64,000 bases of DNA from assembly GCF_016132445.1 (NCBI RefSeq), contig NZ_CP046056.1, forward strand, positions 186,001 through 250,000, read 5' to 3'. Source of the stretch: Venatoribacter cucullus (GTDB lineage Bacteria > Pseudomonadota > Gammaproteobacteria > Pseudomonadales > Oceanobacteraceae). The translations under genes were made by a program, and so were the position numbers. The notes beneath the pieces are model-generated. The model saw nothing but the letters and a program-made list of their open reading frames with translations. It was not told the origin of the DNA and searched no databases. Shown here one piece after another: positions 42,516 to 53,614 of the stretch. Position 1 is the stretch's first letter, and every line of letters begins with the position of its first letter.

Positions 42516-44603
42516 TTACTTCGCGGCTTCCTTACGGGCTTTGGTCTCAGCGATTACTTTCTCTGACACGTTCGCCGGGCACGGCATGTAGTGAGAGAAT
42601 TCCATCGAGAACTGGCCACGGCCAGAGGTGATGGTACGCAGGTGACCGATGTAGCCGAACATTTCGGACAGCGGAACATCGGCTTTAACGCGTACACCCG
42701 TAGCACCGGCTTCCTGGTCTTTGATCATGCCGCGACGACGGTTCAGGTCGCCGATCACGTCACCGACGTTATCTTCCGGAGTGAACACGTCCACTTTCAT
42801 GACCGGTTCCAGCAGCTGGGCGCCGGCTTTCGGCATGGATTGACGGAATGCACCCTTGGCAGCGATTTCGAACGCGATGGCTGAGGAGTCAACCGCGTGG
42901 TAAGAACCGTCAAACAGTTCTACTTCTACGTCCAGTACCGGGAAGCCAGCCAACGGACCTTCGTTCATCATCAGGCGGAAGCCTTTTTCAACGGCAGGCC
43001 AGAATTCTTTCGGCACGTTACCGCCCACAACGGTGGACTTGAACGCAAAGCCAGTGCCTGGCTCGGCCGGACGGATGCGGTAGTCGATCTTACCGTACTG
43101 ACCAGAACCACCAGACTGCTTCTTGTGGGTGTAGCTGTCTTCGATGGCTTTGGTAATGGTTTCGCGGTAAGCCACCTGCGGCTGACCAACGATCAGTTCC
43201 ACACCGTAAGTACGCTTCAGAATGTCGACTTTAATATCCAGGTGCAGTTCGCCCATGCCTTTCAGGATGGTCTCACCAGAATCTTCATCGGTTTCAACCT
43301 GGAAGGTCGGATCTTCAGCCACCATCTTACCGATGGCGATACCCATCTTGTCGACCATGCTCTTGTCTTTCGGCTGCACGGCGATGGAGATTACCGGCTC
43401 CGGGAACACCATGGCTTCCAGAGTACAGGGGTGTTTCGGATCGCACAGGGTGTGACCGGTCTGTACGTTCTTCATGCCCACAACGGCGATGATGTCACCC
43501 GCCTGAGCAAAATCCAGTTCAGTACGCTGGTCAGCGTGCATTTCACACATACGACCGATACGTTCAGTCTTACCGGTGAAGCTGTTCAGAACGGTGTCGC
43601 CTTTACGCAGTTCGCCTGAGTAAATACGTACGAAGGTCAGGGCGCCGAATCGGTCGTCCATGATCTTGAATGCCAGGGCGCGCAGCGGCTCTTTCGGATC
43701 AACGATGGCTTTCTGGCCAGTCGGGTTACCTTCTTCGTCGGTCAGATCCTGTGGCTCAACTTCGGTCGGGGCCGGCAGGTAATCAACAACGGCGTCCAGA
43801 ACCAGCTGCATGCCTTTGTTTTTGAAGGCAGAACCGCAGTAGGTCGGGAAGAATTTCAGATCGCGGGTGCCAAGACGGACACAGCGCTTGATGTCTTCAA
43901 TGGACGGCTCTTCACCTTCCATGTACGCCATCATCAGGTCGTCGTCCATTTCTACCGCAGTTTCAACCAGCTGTTCGCGGTACATCTCAACGTCGTCAAC
44001 CATATCGGCCGGAACATCACCAACGGTATAGGCTTCCGGATCGCCGGATGCGTCCCACACATACGCTTTGCGGGTCAGCAGATCAACAACACCGGTAAAT
44101 TCGTCTTCACGACCGATCGGCAGCACCATGATCAGCGGGTTGGCCGCCAGAACGTTTTTAACCTGATCGGTAACGCGGAAGAAATCTGCACCCATACGGT
44201 CCAGTTTGTTAACAAAGATAATACGGGATACTTCAGAGTCGTTCGCATAGCGCCAGTTGGTTTCTGACTGCGGCTCTACACCGCCGGAACCGCAGAATAC
44301 ACCGATACCGCCATCCAGAACTTTCAGGGAGCGATACACTTCGACGGTGAAGTCAACGTGTCCGGGGGTGTCGATTACGTTAAAGCGGTGACCTTTCCAG
44401 AAACAGGTTACGGCCGCTGACTGAATGGTAATACCACGCTCAGATTCCTGTTCCATGAAGTCGGTGGTTGCTGAACCATCATGGGTGTCACCAGCGCGGT
44501 GAATACGGCCGGTCAGCTTCAGGATACGTTCGGTGGTGGTGGTTTTGCCCGCGTCTACGTGGGCGAAAATACCAATGTTTCTGTATAGGGAGAGGTCTGT
44601 CAT
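42516..44603 (-). CDS. Second elongation factor G (EF-G paralogue)
   Basis: 695-residue EF-G paralogue on the strand opposite to all neighbouring translation genes. G1 [15 protein letters not shown], switch [18 protein letters not shown]3 DTPGHVDF, G4 NKLD, and intact domains III-V ([34 protein letters not shown]). It is clearly diverged from FusA next door (for example [13 protein letters not shown] versus [15 protein letters not shown]), so it is not a recent duplicate. The frame is open to 44870, but [11 protein letters not shown] at 44603 is the true family start. Similar second EF-Gs exist in Vibrio and Pseudomonas. Role unknown; recycling or a growth-condition-specific translocase are possibilities. 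Confidence 0.93.
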   Translation of the reverse strand: MTDLSLYRNIGIFAHVDAGKTTTTERILKLTGRIHRAGDTHDGSATTDFMEQESERGITIQSAAVTCFWKGHRFNVIDTPGHVDFTVEVYRSLKVLDGGIGVFCGSGGVEPQSETNWRYANDSEVSRIIFVNKLDRMGADFFRVTDQVKNVLAANPLIMVLPIGREDEFTGVVDLLTRKAYVWDASGDPEAYTVGDVPADMVDDVEMYREQLVETAVEMDDDLMMAYMEGEEPSIEDIKRCVRLGTRDLKFFPTYCGSAFKNKGMQLVLDAVVDYLPAPTEVEPQDLTDEEGNPTGQKAIVDPKEPLRALAFKIMDDRFGALTFVRIYSGELRKGDTVLNSFTGKTERIGRMCEMHADQRTELDFAQAGDIIAVVGMKNVQTGHTLCDPKHPCTLEAMVFPEPVISIAVQPKDKSMVDKMGIAIGKMVAEDPTFQVETDEDSGETILKGMGELHLDIKVDILKRTYGVELIVGQPQVAYRETITKAIEDSYTHKKQSGGSGQYGKIDYRIRPAEPGTGFAFKSTVVGGNVPKEFWPAVEKGFRLMMNEGPLAGFPVLDVEVELFDGSYHAVDSSAIAFEIAAKGAFRQSMPKAGAQLLEPVMKVDVFTPEDNVGDVIGDLNRRRGMIKDQEAGATGVRVKADVPLSEMFGYIGHLRTITSGRGQFSMEFSHYMPCPANVSEKVIAETKARKEAAK

Positions 44604-44766
44604 AACTATTCTCGGTTGGAAGAGAGAAAATTCGCGCGCTACTTTACCCGTTTTTTTTTCCGTTTTCTCGCGTTTTTGCACTTTTTGTGCCGGAATTTGT
44701 GCGTCAAACCAGAAAAAAGCCCGGGCTGGCGGGGTGCGAATGGCTGCAGGCGCGCGTTGCGGCCTG

Positions 44767-44794
44767 TTGACAGTGAGGTGGTGACGGGTATTAT
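44767..44794 (+). promoter_or_regulatory. Sigma-70 promoter of tuf3
   Basis: TTGACA (44767-44772), 16-base spacer, TATTAT (44789-44794), leaving a ~60-base leader before the tuf3 GTG at 44864. It lies in the 260-base gap shared with the divergent fusA2. The rest of the gap is T-rich on the plus strand (44640-44700), and I see no clear fusA2 promoter. Confidence 0.75.
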
Positions 44795-44863
44795 TGCCCG
44801 CCACAGGGCATGCCGGAAATGTTTCCGCATGGCTAACATTCAGCTTTCTATGAGGATACGGCT

Positions 44864-46087
44864 GTGGCAAAGGAAACGTTTGAACGTTCCAAACCCCACG
44901 TAAACGTGGGCACTATCGGTCACGTTGACCACGGTAAAACCACTCTGACCGCGGCACTGACCCGCGTATGTTCAGAAGTATGGGGCGGTAAAGCAGTAGC
45001 GTTCGACGGTATCGACAAGGCACCGGAAGAGCGTGAGCGTGGTATCACCATTTCTACTTCTCACGTTGAATACGAGTCACCGACCCGCCACTACGCACAC
45101 GTAGATTGCCCGGGCCACGCCGACTACGTTAAAAACATGATTACCGGTGCTGCCCAGATGGACGGCGCGATCCTGGTGTGTGGTTCAACTGACGGCCCGA
45201 TGCCGCAGACCCGTGAGCACATCCTGCTGTCCCGTCAGGTAGGCGTACCTTACATTGTTGTGTTCCTGAACAAAGCTGACCTGCTGGCTGAAGACTGCGG
45301 CGGCGCGGATTCTGACGAATACGCCGAGATGCTGGAGCTGGTAGAAATGGAACTGCGTGACCTGCTGTCTGAATACGACTTCCCGGGTGACGACACTCCG
45401 ATTATCCCAGGTTCTGCGCTGATGGCCCTGAACGGCCAGGATGAGAACGGCATGGGTACTTCTGCCGTTAAGAAACTGGTAGAAACTCTGGATGCTTACA
45501 TTCCGGAACCTGAGCGTGCCATCGACGGCGCCTTCCTGATGCCGATCGAAGACGTATTCTCCATTCAGGGTCGTGGTACCGTAGTAACCGGTCGTGTAGA
45601 GCGTGGTATCGTTCGTACGGGTGAAGAACTGGCCATCGTTGGTATTCGTGAAACCACCAAGACCACCTGTACCGGTGTGGAAATGTTCCGCAAGATCCTG
45701 GACGAAGGCCGTGCTGGTGAAAACGTTGGTGTACTGCTGCGTGGTACCAAGCGTGATGACGTAGAGCGTGGTCAGGTACTGGCCAAGCCGGGCTCCATCA
45801 CCCCGCACACCAAGTTTGAATCCGAAGTCTACGTACTGGGCAAAGACGAAGGCGGCCGTCACACTCCGTTCTTCAAAGGCTACCGTCCGCAGTTCTACTT
45901 CCGTACCACTGACGTAACCGGTTCAGTAGAACTGCCGGAAGGCGTAGAGATGGTAATGCCGGGCGACAACGTGAAACTGGTTGTTACCCTGATTCACCCG
46001 ATCGCGATGGACGACGGTCTGCGCTTTGCGATCCGTGAAGGCGGCCGTACTGTAGGCGCCGGTGTTGTGGCTAAGATCATTGAATAA
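44864..46087 (+). CDS. tuf: Elongation factor Tu, copy 3 (extra copy, GTG start)
   Basis: Third gene for the same 407-residue EF-Tu. It starts with GTG where copies 1 and 2 have ATG, and has a few private synonymous bases near the 5' end (GCA for Ala2, ACC instead of ACA near codon 32, GGC near codon 43). It shares the TTCC and GTG variants with copy 2, so its 5' end is closer to copy 2. It has its own promoter and terminator and precedes the S10 operon. Two tuf genes is the usual maximum in this group. Confidence 0.98.
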   Translation: MAKETFERSKPHVNVGTIGHVDHGKTTLTAALTRVCSEVWGGKAVAFDGIDKAPEERERGITISTSHVEYESPTRHYAHVDCPGHADYVKNMITGAAQMDGAILVCGSTDGPMPQTREHILLSRQVGVPYIVVFLNKADLLAEDCGGADSDEYAEMLELVEMELRDLLSEYDFPGDDTPIIPGSALMALNGQDENGMGTSAVKKLVETLDAYIPEPERAIDGAFLMPIEDVFSIQGRGTVVTGRVERGIVRTGEELAIVGIRETTKTTCTGVEMFRKILDEGRAGENVGVLLRGTKRDDVERGQVLAKPGSITPHTKFESEVYVLGKDEGGRHTPFFKGYRPQFYFRTTDVTGSVELPEGVEMVMPGDNVKLVVTLIHPIAMDDGLRFAIREGGRTVGAGVVAKIIE

Positions 46088-46206
46088 TTCGCCCGGAGCG
46101 AATTATGACAGCCGGAGGCTGGCCCGATAGGGCGAGGGCAGGAAGCCCGCAGCAATGATGATTTTTGCCAGACGCTAGACGCTAGACGCTAGACGCTACA
46201 AGCGAA
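46084..46206 (+). other. Structured 3' leader of tuf3 with AGACGCT x4
   Basis: Same hairpin series as behind tuf1 and tuf2, with four AGACGCT copies (46170-46197). Confidence 0.7.
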
Positions 46207-46220
46207 AAGCCGAAAGCGAC

Positions 46221-46254
46221 AAAAAGCCCTGCCAGTAATGGTGGGGCTTTTTTT
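46221..46254 (+). terminator. tuf3 terminator
   Basis: Identical to the tuf2 terminator (13-bp stem, AGTAAT loop, seven T residues). The following bases to the start of the heptamer array are also identical to those behind tuf2. Confidence 0.85.
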
Positions 46255-46271
46255 ATGAGAGGAATAAAATG

Positions 46272-46411
46272 CTTCCAGCTTCCAGCTTCCAGCGTCTCCC
46301 GTCTCCCGTCTCCCGTCTCCCGTCTCCCGTCTCCCGTCTCCCGTCTCCCGTCTCCCGTCTCCCGTCACCCGTCACCCGTCACCCGTCACCCGTCACCCGT
46401 CACCCGTCACC
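46272..46411. repeat. Heptamer array behind tuf3: CTTCCAG x3, CGTCTCC x10, CGTCACC x7
   Basis: Twenty perfect 7-bp units, 140 bases: CTTCCAG (46272-46292), CGTCTCC (46293-46362), CGTCACC (46363-46411). The last type differs from the second by one base. It ends 27 bases before the -35 box of the S10 promoter. Unit numbers differ from the array behind tuf2 (7, 4, 0). Confidence 0.97.
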
Positions 46412-46438
46412 CGTCTTTTTACCCATTCAGTATTGTGG

Positions 46439-46467
46439 TTGACACTTTTTGTACAGCCGCATACAAT
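46439..46467 (+). promoter_or_regulatory. S10 operon promoter
   Basis: TTGACA (46439-46444), 17-base spacer, TACAAT (46462-46467). The start of transcription would be near 46474, leaving a leader of about 50 bases with one small hairpin (CCCC...GGGG, 46475-46490). This is far shorter than the 172-base E. coli S10 leader that L4 controls. Confidence 0.85.
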
Positions 46468-46496
46468 TCGCGTCCCCTTATTTCCGGGGGAAATGA

Positions 46497-46838
<342 letters not shown>

Positions 46839-46921
46839 TTCGTTAACCTTAAGGCTCTGTGTAACGCCTGAAAGGGCGGCCATAGCGGGTAAAAAGCCCC
46901 ATACACGTGAGGTAAATAAAA

Positions 46922-47554
46922 ATGGCAATTGGTATTGTCGGTAAGAAAGCGGGTATGACCCGTGTATTTACCGAGGAAGGTCAATCTGTCGCAGTGACTG
47001 TTGTTCATGTAACTCCTAACCGTGTTTCTCAGGTTAAGAACGTTACCACTGACGGCTACAGCGCTCTGCAGATTACATACGGCGAGAAGAAAGCTTCCCG
47101 TCTGACAAAAGCTGAAGCTGGCCACTTTGCGAAAGCAAACGTTGAAGCCGGTCGTGGCGTTATGGAATTCCGCACTGAAGAAGCTCTGAGCATTGGTGAT
47201 GAGCTGACCGTTGCGCAATTCGAAGCAGGTCAGAAAGTTGACGTGACTGGTTCTTCCAAGGGTAAAGGCTTCCAGGGCGGTGTTAAGCGCTGGAATTTCC
47301 GTACTCAGGATATGACCCACGGTAACTCCCTGTCCCATCGTGCTCCTGGTTCTATCGGTCAGTGCCAAACTCCTGGCCGCGTGTGGAAGGGCAAGAAGAT
47401 GGCAGGACACATGGGTGCAGAACAGGTGACTACCCAGTCTCTGGAAATTGTACGCGTGGATGCAGAAAACAATCTGCTGCTGATCAAGGGTGCTGTGCCA
47501 GGTGCGACTGGTTCCGATGTGATTGTTAAACCAGCTGTAAAGGCTAAGGGGTAA
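46922..47554 (+). CDS. rplC: 50S ribosomal protein L3
   Basis: 210 residues. Starts [18 protein letters not shown]; the central extension has [19 protein letters not shown], where the Gln is the PrmB methylation site in E. coli. It lies 83 bases after rpsJ, the largest gap in the S10 operon. Confidence 0.98.
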   Translation: MAIGIVGKKAGMTRVFTEEGQSVAVTVVHVTPNRVSQVKNVTTDGYSALQITYGEKKASRLTKAEAGHFAKANVEAGRGVMEFRTEEALSIGDELTVAQFEAGQKVDVTGSSKGKGFQGGVKRWNFRTQDMTHGNSLSHRAPGSIGQCQTPGRVWKGKKMAGHMGAEQVTTQSLEIVRVDAENNLLLIKGAVPGATGSDVIVKPAVKAKG

Positions 47555-47557
47555 GCA

Positions 47558-48160
47558 ATGGAACTGAAAACTAACACTGGCGCCGCTGTAGCTGTTTCTG
47601 ACGCTGCATTTGGTCGCGAATTCAATGAAGCCCTGGTTCACCAGATTGTTACCGCCTATATGGCTGGTGGACGTCAGGGTACCAAAGCACAAAAAACCCG
47701 TTCTGAAGTAAGCGGTGGTGGTATCAAGCCATGGCGTCAGAAGGGAACCGGTCGTGCCCGTTCAGGTACCTCCAACTCCCCGATCTGGCGTTCAGGTGGC
47801 GTTACATTCGCTGCCAAGCCACGCAGCTTTGAACAGAAAGTAAACAAGAAAATGTATCGCGCGGCGATGCAGTCCATCTTGTCTGAGCTGGTCCGTCAGG
47901 AGCGCCTGGTTGTTGCCGATTCTTTCGCTGTGGAATCCCACAAGACCAAAGAATTTGTTGCCAAGCTGAAAGAAATGGATCTGCGCAACGTATTGATCGT
48001 TGCCGATGAGATCGACGAAAAACTGTACCTGGCGGCGCGTAATGTTCCGCACGTTGGTATTACCGAAGCTTCGGCTATTGATCCTGTCAGCCTGATTGCT
48101 TTCGAAAAGGTACTGGTGACTGTGCCCGCCCTGAAGAGACTTGAGGAGGCTTACGCATGA
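47558..48160 (+). CDS. rplD: 50S ribosomal protein L4
   Basis: 200 residues. The long exit-tunnel loop ([20 protein letters not shown]) is present. In E. coli L4 represses its own operon through the S10 leader, which seems absent or different here. Overlaps rplW by four bases. Confidence 0.97.
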   Translation: MELKTNTGAAVAVSDAAFGREFNEALVHQIVTAYMAGGRQGTKAQKTRSEVSGGGIKPWRQKGTGRARSGTSNSPIWRSGGVTFAAKPRSFEQKVNKKMYRAAMQSILSELVRQERLVVADSFAVESHKTKEFVAKLKEMDLRNVLIVADEIDEKLYLAARNVPHVGITEASAIDPVSLIAFEKVLVTVPALKRLEEAYA

Positions 48161-48453
48161 ACCGTGAGCGTATCTACAAAGTGCTGGTAGCTCCGCACAT
48201 CTCTGAAAAAGCAACTCTGGTTGCAGAGAAACACGGTCAGTATGTTTTCCGTGTTGCTCCGGATGCCACCAAGCCTGAAATCAAAAAGGCTGTTGAAGCG
48301 CTGTTCGAAGTGAAAGTTGACTCCGTACAGACTGTCAACATCAAAGGTAAAACCAAGCGTACTGCCCGTGGTGTAGGCAAGCGTAACGATGTGCGTAAAG
48401 CATACGTTCGTTTGGCAGCCGGTCAGGACATCGACTTCGCAGACGCGGAATAA
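48157..48453 (+). CDS. rplW: 50S ribosomal protein L23
   Basis: 98 residues. Contains [19 protein letters not shown] and the tunnel-exit surface that docks trigger factor and SRP. Coupled to rplD by ATGA overlap. Confidence 0.97.
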   Translation: MNRERIYKVLVAPHISEKATLVAEKHGQYVFRVAPDATKPEIKKAVEALFEVKVDSVQTVNIKGKTKRTARGVGKRNDVRKAYVRLAAGQDIDFADAE

Positions 48454-48466
48454 GGGGAATTAAGTC

Positions 48467-49291
48467 ATGGCATTGGTGAAAACTAAACCGACTTCTCCCG
48501 GACGTCGTCATGTGGTGAAAGTCGTTAACCAGGAACTGCACAAAGGTCAGCCTTTTGCTGCATTGCTGGAAAAGAAAAACAAGCACGGTGGTCGTAACAA
48601 CAACGGTCATATCACTACCCGTCATAAAGGTGGTGGCCACAAGCAGCATTACCGTCTGGTCGACTTCAAGCGCGACAAAGATGGCGTGCCGGCAGTGGTT
48701 GAACGTCTGGAATACGATCCGAACCGCAGCGCTAACATTGCTCTGCTGAAGTACGCTGACGGTGAGCGTCGCTACATTCTGGCCCCGAAAGGTATCTCTG
48801 CCGGCGACTCAGTCGTTTCTGGTGAAGATGCACCGATCAAAGCCGGTAGCGCCATGTCACTGCGCAACGTACCGGTGGGTTCTGTTGTTCACAACGTTGA
48901 ACTGAAGCCAGGTAAAGGCGGCCAGATGGCACGTTCAGCCGGTGCTTCCGCTCAGGTTGTAGCTCGTGAAGGTATGTACTGCACCCTGCGTCTGCGTTCT
49001 GGCGAGATGCGTAAAGTGCTGTCCGACTGCCGCGCAACCATCGGTGAAGTAGGTAACTCTGAACACGCTCTGCGTGTACTGGGTAAAGCGGGTGCATCAC
49101 GCTGGCGTGGCGTCCGTCCGACCGTTCGTGGTACTGCCATGAACCCGGTTGATCACCCGCATGGTGGTGGTGAAGGCCGTACCTGTGGTAAGCACCCGGT
49201 TACTCCGTGGGGCGTTGCTACCAAGGGTTACAAGACTCGTAAGAATAAGCGTACCGATAATCTCATCGTACGTCGTCGTTCTGCGAAATAA
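48467..49291 (+). CDS. rplB: 50S ribosomal protein L2
   Basis: 274 residues. RNA-binding domain and C-terminal tail with [14 protein letters not shown], which holds the conserved His near the peptidyl-transferase centre. GGGGAATTAAGTC precedes the ATG. Confidence 0.98.
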   Translation: MALVKTKPTSPGRRHVVKVVNQELHKGQPFAALLEKKNKHGGRNNNGHITTRHKGGGHKQHYRLVDFKRDKDGVPAVVERLEYDPNRSANIALLKYADGERRYILAPKGISAGDSVVSGEDAPIKAGSAMSLRNVPVGSVVHNVELKPGKGGQMARSAGASAQVVAREGMYCTLRLRSGEMRKVLSDCRATIGEVGNSEHALRVLGKAGASRWRGVRPTVRGTAMNPVDHPHGGGEGRTCGKHPVTPWGVATKGYKTRKNKRTDNLIVRRRSAK

Positions 49292-49308
49292 TTAGAGAGG
49301 ATAGAACT

Positions 49309-49584
49309 GTGCCACGTTCATTGAAAAAAGGTCCGTTTATCGACCATCACTTGATGAAGAAGGTAGAGGCCGCTCTTGAGAAGAACGACAAACGTCCGAT
49401 CAAGACCTGGTCCCGCCGCTCCACAATCTTCCCGGATTTCGTGGGGCTGACACTTGCCGTACATAACGGCAAAACACACATGCCTGTTTTCGTAACTGAA
49501 GACATGGTTGGACATAAACTCGGCGAATTCGCTCTGACCCGTACTTATAAAGGTCACGTAGCGGATAAGAAAGCCAAACGTTAA
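49309..49584 (+). CDS. rpsS: 30S ribosomal protein S19
   Basis: 91 residues, GTG start after AGAGAGGAT. Begins [18 protein letters not shown] and includes [16 protein letters not shown]; binds S13 and the head of the 30S subunit. Confidence 0.97.
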   Translation: MPRSLKKGPFIDHHLMKKVEAALEKNDKRPIKTWSRRSTIFPDFVGLTLAVHNGKTHMPVFVTEDMVGHKLGEFALTRTYKGHVADKKAKR

Positions 49585-49597
49585 TAAGAGGTGAAAC

Positions 49598-49933
49598 ATG
49601 TCTGAAGTAGCCGCTGTATTACGTGGTGCTCGCTTATCTGCTCAGAAAGCACGTCTGGTTGCGGATAGCATCCGTGGCAAGAATGTTGGTGAAGCTCTGA
49701 ATATCCTGTCTTTCAGCAACAAGAAAGGCGCAGACATCATCAAGAAAGTGCTGGAATCTGCCATCGCCAATGCTGAGCACAATGATGGTGCCGATGTGGA
49801 CGAACTGAAGGTTTCTACCGTGTTCGTAAACGAAGGCATGACTATGAAGCGCATTCTGCCGCGTGCGAAAGGCCGTGCCGATCGCATTATGAAGCGCACT
49901 TGTCACATCACTGTGAAAGTTTCAGAACAATAG
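49598..49933 (+). CDS. rplV: 50S ribosomal protein L22
   Basis: 111 residues. The beta-hairpin that lines the exit tunnel ([20 protein letters not shown]) has wild-type, macrolide-sensitive sequence. It starts 13 bases after rpsS. Confidence 0.97.
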   Translation: MSEVAAVLRGARLSAQKARLVADSIRGKNVGEALNILSFSNKKGADIIKKVLESAIANAEHNDGADVDELKVSTVFVNEGMTMKRILPRAKGRADRIMKRTCHITVKVSEQ

Positions 49934-49944
49934 GAGTTGGTCAG

Positions 49945-50634
49945 ATGGGTCAGAAAGTTCATCCAACCGGGATCCGCTTAGGTATTACCAAAGACCATAA
50001 TTCGGTCTGGTATGCCGGTAAGGATAAATACGCCGACAACCTGCTGGCTGACATCGCTGTTCGTTCTCTGATCGAAAAGCGCCTGGAAAAAGCCTCTGTC
50101 AGCAAGATCGTTATCGAGCGCCCGGCACAAAACGCCAAAGTCACTATTCACACTGCCCGTCCGGGTATCGTGATCGGTAAAAAAGGCGAAGACGTAGAAG
50201 TTCTGCGTAAAGATATCAGCGATCTGATGGGTATCCCGGTACACATCAATATCGAAGAAGTTCGTAAACCGGATCTGGATGCCAAACTGGTAGCACAAAG
50301 CGTTGCCAGCCAGCTCGAGCGCCGTGTGATGTTCCGTCGTGCTATGAAGCGCGCGGTACAGAACGCCATGCGTGGTGGTGCTGAAGGTATCAAAATCCAG
50401 GTGAGCGGCCGTTTAGGTGGTGCTGAAATCGCTCGTACCGAATGGTACCGCGAAGGCCGCGTACCGCTGCACACTCTGCGTGCAGACATCGACTACGCGA
50501 CTTACGAAGCACACACTACCTATGGTGTTATTGGCGTAAAAGTATGGATCTTCAAAGGCGAGATCCTCGGTGGTATCCAAGAGGTACGTGACCGCGCCAA
50601 GAACCAGGGCAAAAAGAAAACCGGTCGTTCATAA
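49945..50634 (+). CDS. rpsC: 30S ribosomal protein S3
   Basis: 229 residues (E. coli 233). Starts [20 protein letters not shown] domain [16 protein letters not shown]; mRNA-entry residues [21 protein letters not shown] longer frame back to 49900 overlaps rplV and lacks family sequence, so 49945 (after TAGGAG) is used. Confidence 0.97.
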   Translation: MGQKVHPTGIRLGITKDHNSVWYAGKDKYADNLLADIAVRSLIEKRLEKASVSKIVIERPAQNAKVTIHTARPGIVIGKKGEDVEVLRKDISDLMGIPVHINIEEVRKPDLDAKLVAQSVASQLERRVMFRRAMKRAVQNAMRGGAEGIKIQVSGRLGGAEIARTEWYREGRVPLHTLRADIDYATYEAHTTYGVIGVKVWIFKGEILGGIQEVRDRAKNQGKKKTGRS

Positions 50635-50646
50635 GGGGAATTAGTT

Positions 50647-51060
50647 ATGTTGTTACCAAAACGTACAAAGTTCCGTAAAGTTCAGACCGGCCGCAACCGC
50701 GGTTTGGCGATCCGGGGCTCCAAAGTGAGCTTCGGTGAGTACGCTCTGAAGGCTACTGGACGTGGTCGCCTGACTTCACGTCAGATCGAGTCAGCACGTC
50801 GTGCTCTGACCCGTAAAGTGAAGCGTGGTGGTAAAATCTGGATCCGCGTGTTCCCGGACAAGCCGATTACCGAAAAGCCTCTTGAAGTGCGGATGGGTAA
50901 AGGTAAGGGTAACGTTGAATACTGGGTATGCCAGATTCAGCCGGGTCGTGTTCTGTACGAAATCGAAGGTGTACCGGAAGAGCTGGCGCGTGAAGCATTT
51001 GCTCTGGCTGCTGCCAAGCTGCCATTCGAAACCACCTTTGTTAAACGGACGGTGCTGTGA
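50647..51060 (+). CDS. rplP: 50S ribosomal protein L16
   Basis: 137 residues. [19 protein letters not shown] and the tRNA-site loop [17 protein letters not shown]. The stop overlaps the rpmC ATG by one base. Confidence 0.97.
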   Translation: MLLPKRTKFRKVQTGRNRGLAIRGSKVSFGEYALKATGRGRLTSRQIESARRALTRKVKRGGKIWIRVFPDKPITEKPLEVRMGKGKGNVEYWVCQIQPGRVLYEIEGVPEELAREAFALAAAKLPFETTFVKRTVL

Positions 51061-51251
51061 TGAAAGCAAGTGAACTGAAGAACAAGTCAGTGGCTGAGCT
51101 GCAATCTCAGCTGGAAGAACTGTTGGGCGATCAATTTAAACTGCGTATGCAGAAGGCAACCGGTCAGCTGGGTCAGAACCATCTGATCAGCCAGGCCCGT
51201 CGCGATATCGCCCGCGTTAAAACCGTGCTGGCTCAAAAGGCAGGTGAGTAA
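51060..51251 (+). CDS. rpmC: 50S ribosomal protein L29
   Basis: 63 residues, same as E. coli. Helical hairpin [20 protein letters not shown] with [15 protein letters not shown]. The ATG at 51060 overlaps the rplP TGA; a GTG one codon earlier is less likely. Confidence 0.96.
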   Translation: MKASELKNKSVAELQSQLEELLGDQFKLRMQKATGQLGQNHLISQARRDIARVKTVLAQKAGE

Positions 51252-51253
51252 TT

Positions 51254-51520
51254 ATGACTGAGAACACAAAAACTGTTCGCACTCTGTCCGGTCGCGTTGT
51301 AAGCAACAAGATGGACAAGTCCGTCACTGTGCTGGTTGAGCGCTTTGTTAAGCATCCGATCTATAAAAAGTTCGTGAAAAGCTCTTCCAAGGTGATGGCA
51401 CACGATGAGAACAACGAATGCCAGATCGGTGATCTGGTAACCGTTAAAGAGTCACGTCCGCTGTCTAAAAACAAGACATGGGCGTTGGTATCAATCGACG
51501 AGCGCGCCGCCAAGGTTTAA
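51254..51520 (+). CDS. rpsQ: 30S ribosomal protein S17
   Basis: 88 residues (E. coli 84). [20 protein letters not shown] and [13 protein letters not shown] motifs. Last gene of the S10 operon in the E. coli layout; rplN follows after 31 bases, without a visible terminator, so the spc genes may be read through. Confidence 0.97.
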   Translation: MTENTKTVRTLSGRVVSNKMDKSVTVLVERFVKHPIYKKFVKSSSKVMAHDENNECQIGDLVTVKESRPLSKNKTWALVSIDERAAKV

Positions 51521-51551
51521 TACCGGGCGCAGTTAGTTAGGAGCGATAGGC

Positions 51552-51920
51552 ATGATTCAAACTCAATCAATGCTTGACGTTGCCGACAACAGCGGCGCGA
51601 AACGCGTACAGTGCATTAAAGTACTGGGCGGTTCACATCGTCGCTATGCCGGCATCGGTGATCTGATTAAAGTATCCGTCAAGGAAGCTATTCCGCGCGG
51701 TAAAGTGAAAAAAGGTCAGGTAATGAATGCAGTGGTCGTACGCACCAAAAAAGGCGTACGTCGTCCGGACGGATCCGTGATCCGTTTTGATGTAAACTCC
51801 GCTGTTCTACTGAACGCATCACTGGCGCCGATCGGTACCCGTATCTTTGGCCCTGTGACTCGTGAGCTGCGCTCTGAGCAGTTCATGAAAATCATTTCCC
51901 TGGCACCTGAAGTGCTGTAA
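51552..51920 (+). CDS. rplN: 50S ribosomal protein L14
   Basis: 122 residues, [19 protein letters not shown]; contains the inter-subunit bridge B8 region and the site contacted by RsfS. Start of the spc block. Confidence 0.98.
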   Translation: MIQTQSMLDVADNSGAKRVQCIKVLGGSHRRYAGIGDLIKVSVKEAIPRGKVKKGQVMNAVVVRTKKGVRRPDGSVIRFDVNSAVLLNASLAPIGTRIFGPVTRELRSEQFMKIISLAPEVL

Positions 51921-51933
51921 GGGAGGGGACGAT

Positions 51934-52248
51934 ATGTTAAAGATTCGTAAGAACGACGAAGTAGTAGTTATTGCTGGTAAAGATAAAGGTAAGCGCGGCA
52001 AGGTTCAGAAAGTTCTGGCCGATGGTCGTCTGCTGGTGTCCGGCATTAACATGGTGAAAAAACACCAAAAACCAAATCCGTACCTGCAACAGCCGGGCGG
52101 CATCATTGAGAAAGAAACTGGTATCCAGGCTTCCAATGTTGCTATCTGGAATCCGAAAACCAGCAAAGCCGACCGTGTTGGCTTTAAGGTAGACGGCGAC
52201 AGCAAGGTACGTATCTTCAAATCCACTGGCGATCAAGTTGACGCCTGA
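51934..52248 (+). CDS. rplX: 50S ribosomal protein L24
   Basis: 104 residues. N-terminal KOW motif ([19 protein letters not shown]) and [15 protein letters not shown]; assembly initiator protein at the tunnel exit. Confidence 0.98.
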   Translation: MLKIRKNDEVVVIAGKDKGKRGKVQKVLADGRLLVSGINMVKKHQKPNPYLQQPGGIIEKETGIQASNVAIWNPKTSKADRVGFKVDGDSKVRIFKSTGDQVDA

Positions 52249-52266
52249 TAGGGGCTGGGTACTACT

Positions 52267-52806
52267 ATGTCACGTTTAAAAGACCTGTACAAAAATGAAG
52301 TAGTAGCCAAGCTGCAAGAAGAGTTTGGTTACAAAAATGTAATGGAAGTGCCGCGTATCACCAAAATCACCCTGAACATGGGTGTGGGTGAAGCGCTGGG
52401 TGATAAGAAAATTCTGGACAATGCCGTGGCCGAAATGGAAGCCATCGCAGGTCAGAAAGTTGTTATTACCAAGGCACGTAAGTCAGTAGCGAGCTTCAAG
52501 GTTCGTGAAGGCTGGCCGATTGGCTGTAAAGTTACCCTGCGTCGTGATCGTATGTGGGAATTCATGGACCGTCTGATCGACGTAGCTCTGCCGCGTGTTC
52601 GTGACTTCCGTGGTATTAACGGCAAGTCTTTTGACGGCCGTGGTAACTACAGCATGGGTGTGAAAGAGCAGATCATTTTCCCGGAAATTGAATACGATAA
52701 AGTAGACAAGGTCCGCGGTATGGATGTGACTATCACCACCACCGCTCAAACCAACGAAGAAGGCCGCGCTCTGCTGAAGGCGCTGCAGTTCCCGTTCCGT
52801 AACTAA
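52267..52806 (+). CDS. rplE: 50S ribosomal protein L5
   Basis: 179 residues as E. coli. Contains [17 protein letters not shown] and [17 protein letters not shown]; binds 5S rRNA with L18 and contacts P-site tRNA. Confidence 0.98.
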   Translation: MSRLKDLYKNEVVAKLQEEFGYKNVMEVPRITKITLNMGVGEALGDKKILDNAVAEMEAIAGQKVVITKARKSVASFKVREGWPIGCKVTLRRDRMWEFMDRLIDVALPRVRDFRGINGKSFDGRGNYSMGVKEQIIFPEIEYDKVDKVRGMDVTITTTAQTNEEGRALLKALQFPFRN

Positions 52807-52816
52807 GGAGTACGTC

Positions 52817-53122
52817 ATGGCTAAAATTAGCATGAAGAATCGTGAACTGAAGCGTGAACAGCTGGTTGCTAAATTCGCCGCCAAGCGCGCTGAATTAAAA
52901 GCGATTATCAGCAACGTGAACTCTTCTGAAGAAGATCGTTGGAATGCACAACAAGCACTGCAAAAACTGCCGCGGGATTCTTCCTCAAGCCGTCTGCAGC
53001 GTCGTTGTCAAATGACTGGCCGTCCACACGGTGTTTACCGCAAGTTCAAACTTTCACGGATTAAGTTGCGTGAAGAGGGAATGAAGGGTAATGTGCCGGG
53101 CCTGAAAAAAGCTAGTTGGTAA
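52817..53122 (+). CDS. rpsN: 30S ribosomal protein S14 (zinc-free form)
   Basis: 101 residues. C-terminal [21 protein letters not shown] is present without CxxC pairs, so this is the long zinc-independent type. The only sizeable gap in the spc block follows it and holds a terminator-like hairpin. Confidence 0.97.
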   Translation: MAKISMKNRELKREQLVAKFAAKRAELKAIISNVNSSEEDRWNAQQALQKLPRDSSSSRLQRRCQMTGRPHGVYRKFKLSRIKLREEGMKGNVPGLKKASW

Positions 53123-53143
53123 GCAATTCCCAGAGTGTGGCGG

Positions 53144-53172
53144 AAAAGTACCCGGTCTCCGGGTGCTTTTTT
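53144..53172 (+). terminator. Terminator-like hairpin inside the spc operon
   Basis: AAAAGTACCCGG and CCGGGTGCTTTT form an almost perfect stem over TCT, followed by T residues to 53172. It lies between rpsN and rpsH, where E. coli has no terminator. It could reduce downstream genes or be an S8-related control element. Confidence 0.65.
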
Positions 53173-53210
53173 GCTGTACCGGGGCGCTGTACAACAGAGG
53201 TAATTATTAA

Positions 53211-53603
53211 ATGAGTATGCAAGATACGTTGGCGGACATGTTCACCCGCATTCGTAATGCCCAGCAAGCTGGTCATGCGAATGTCTCCATGCCGTCTTCA
53301 AAAATTAAGAAGTCTGTAGCTCAGCTGCTCGAAGCTGAAGGCTACATTGGCGGTTTCTCCGTCGCTGGTGATGTTAAACAAACCATGACCATCGACCTGA
53401 AATACTACGAAGGCAAGCCTGTTATTGAACGCATCCAGCGCGTAAGTCGCCCTGGTCTGCGTCAGTACCGTGGCGCCACAGAACTGCCGAAAGTTGAAGC
53501 AGGTCTGGGCGTGGCTATCGTATCCACCTCCAAAGGCGTTATGACTGATCGTGCTGCCCGTGCTGCGGGTGTGGGCGGTGAAGTTATAGCGACTGTATTC
53601 TAA
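53211..53603 (+). CDS. rpsH: 30S ribosomal protein S8
   Basis: 130 residues. [20 protein letters not shown] and the C-terminal RNA-binding [20 protein letters not shown]. In E. coli S8 represses the spc operon at the rplE leader. Confidence 0.98.
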   Translation: MSMQDTLADMFTRIRNAQQAGHANVSMPSSKIKKSVAQLLEAEGYIGGFSVAGDVKQTMTIDLKYYEGKPVIERIQRVSRPGLRQYRGATELPKVEAGLGVAIVSTSKGVMTDRAARAAGVGGEVIATVF

Positions 53604-53614
53604 GGAGAAATACG

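Noticed and set aside
42289-42591. Open frames on both strands through the tuf2 heptamer array (for example minus-strand peptide with GSWKLEA repeats)
   Set aside because: A 7-bp repeat without stops is open in all frames and gives a 7-residue peptide repeat; the frames also run through two terminators and lack ribosome sites.
44604-44870. N-terminal extension of fusA2 by 89 residues
   Set aside because: The extension has no EF-G sequence and would overlap the tuf3 start; the family start is at 44603.
42372-46411. CRISPR-like array
   Set aside because: Units are 7 bp with no spacers and no cas genes are present.
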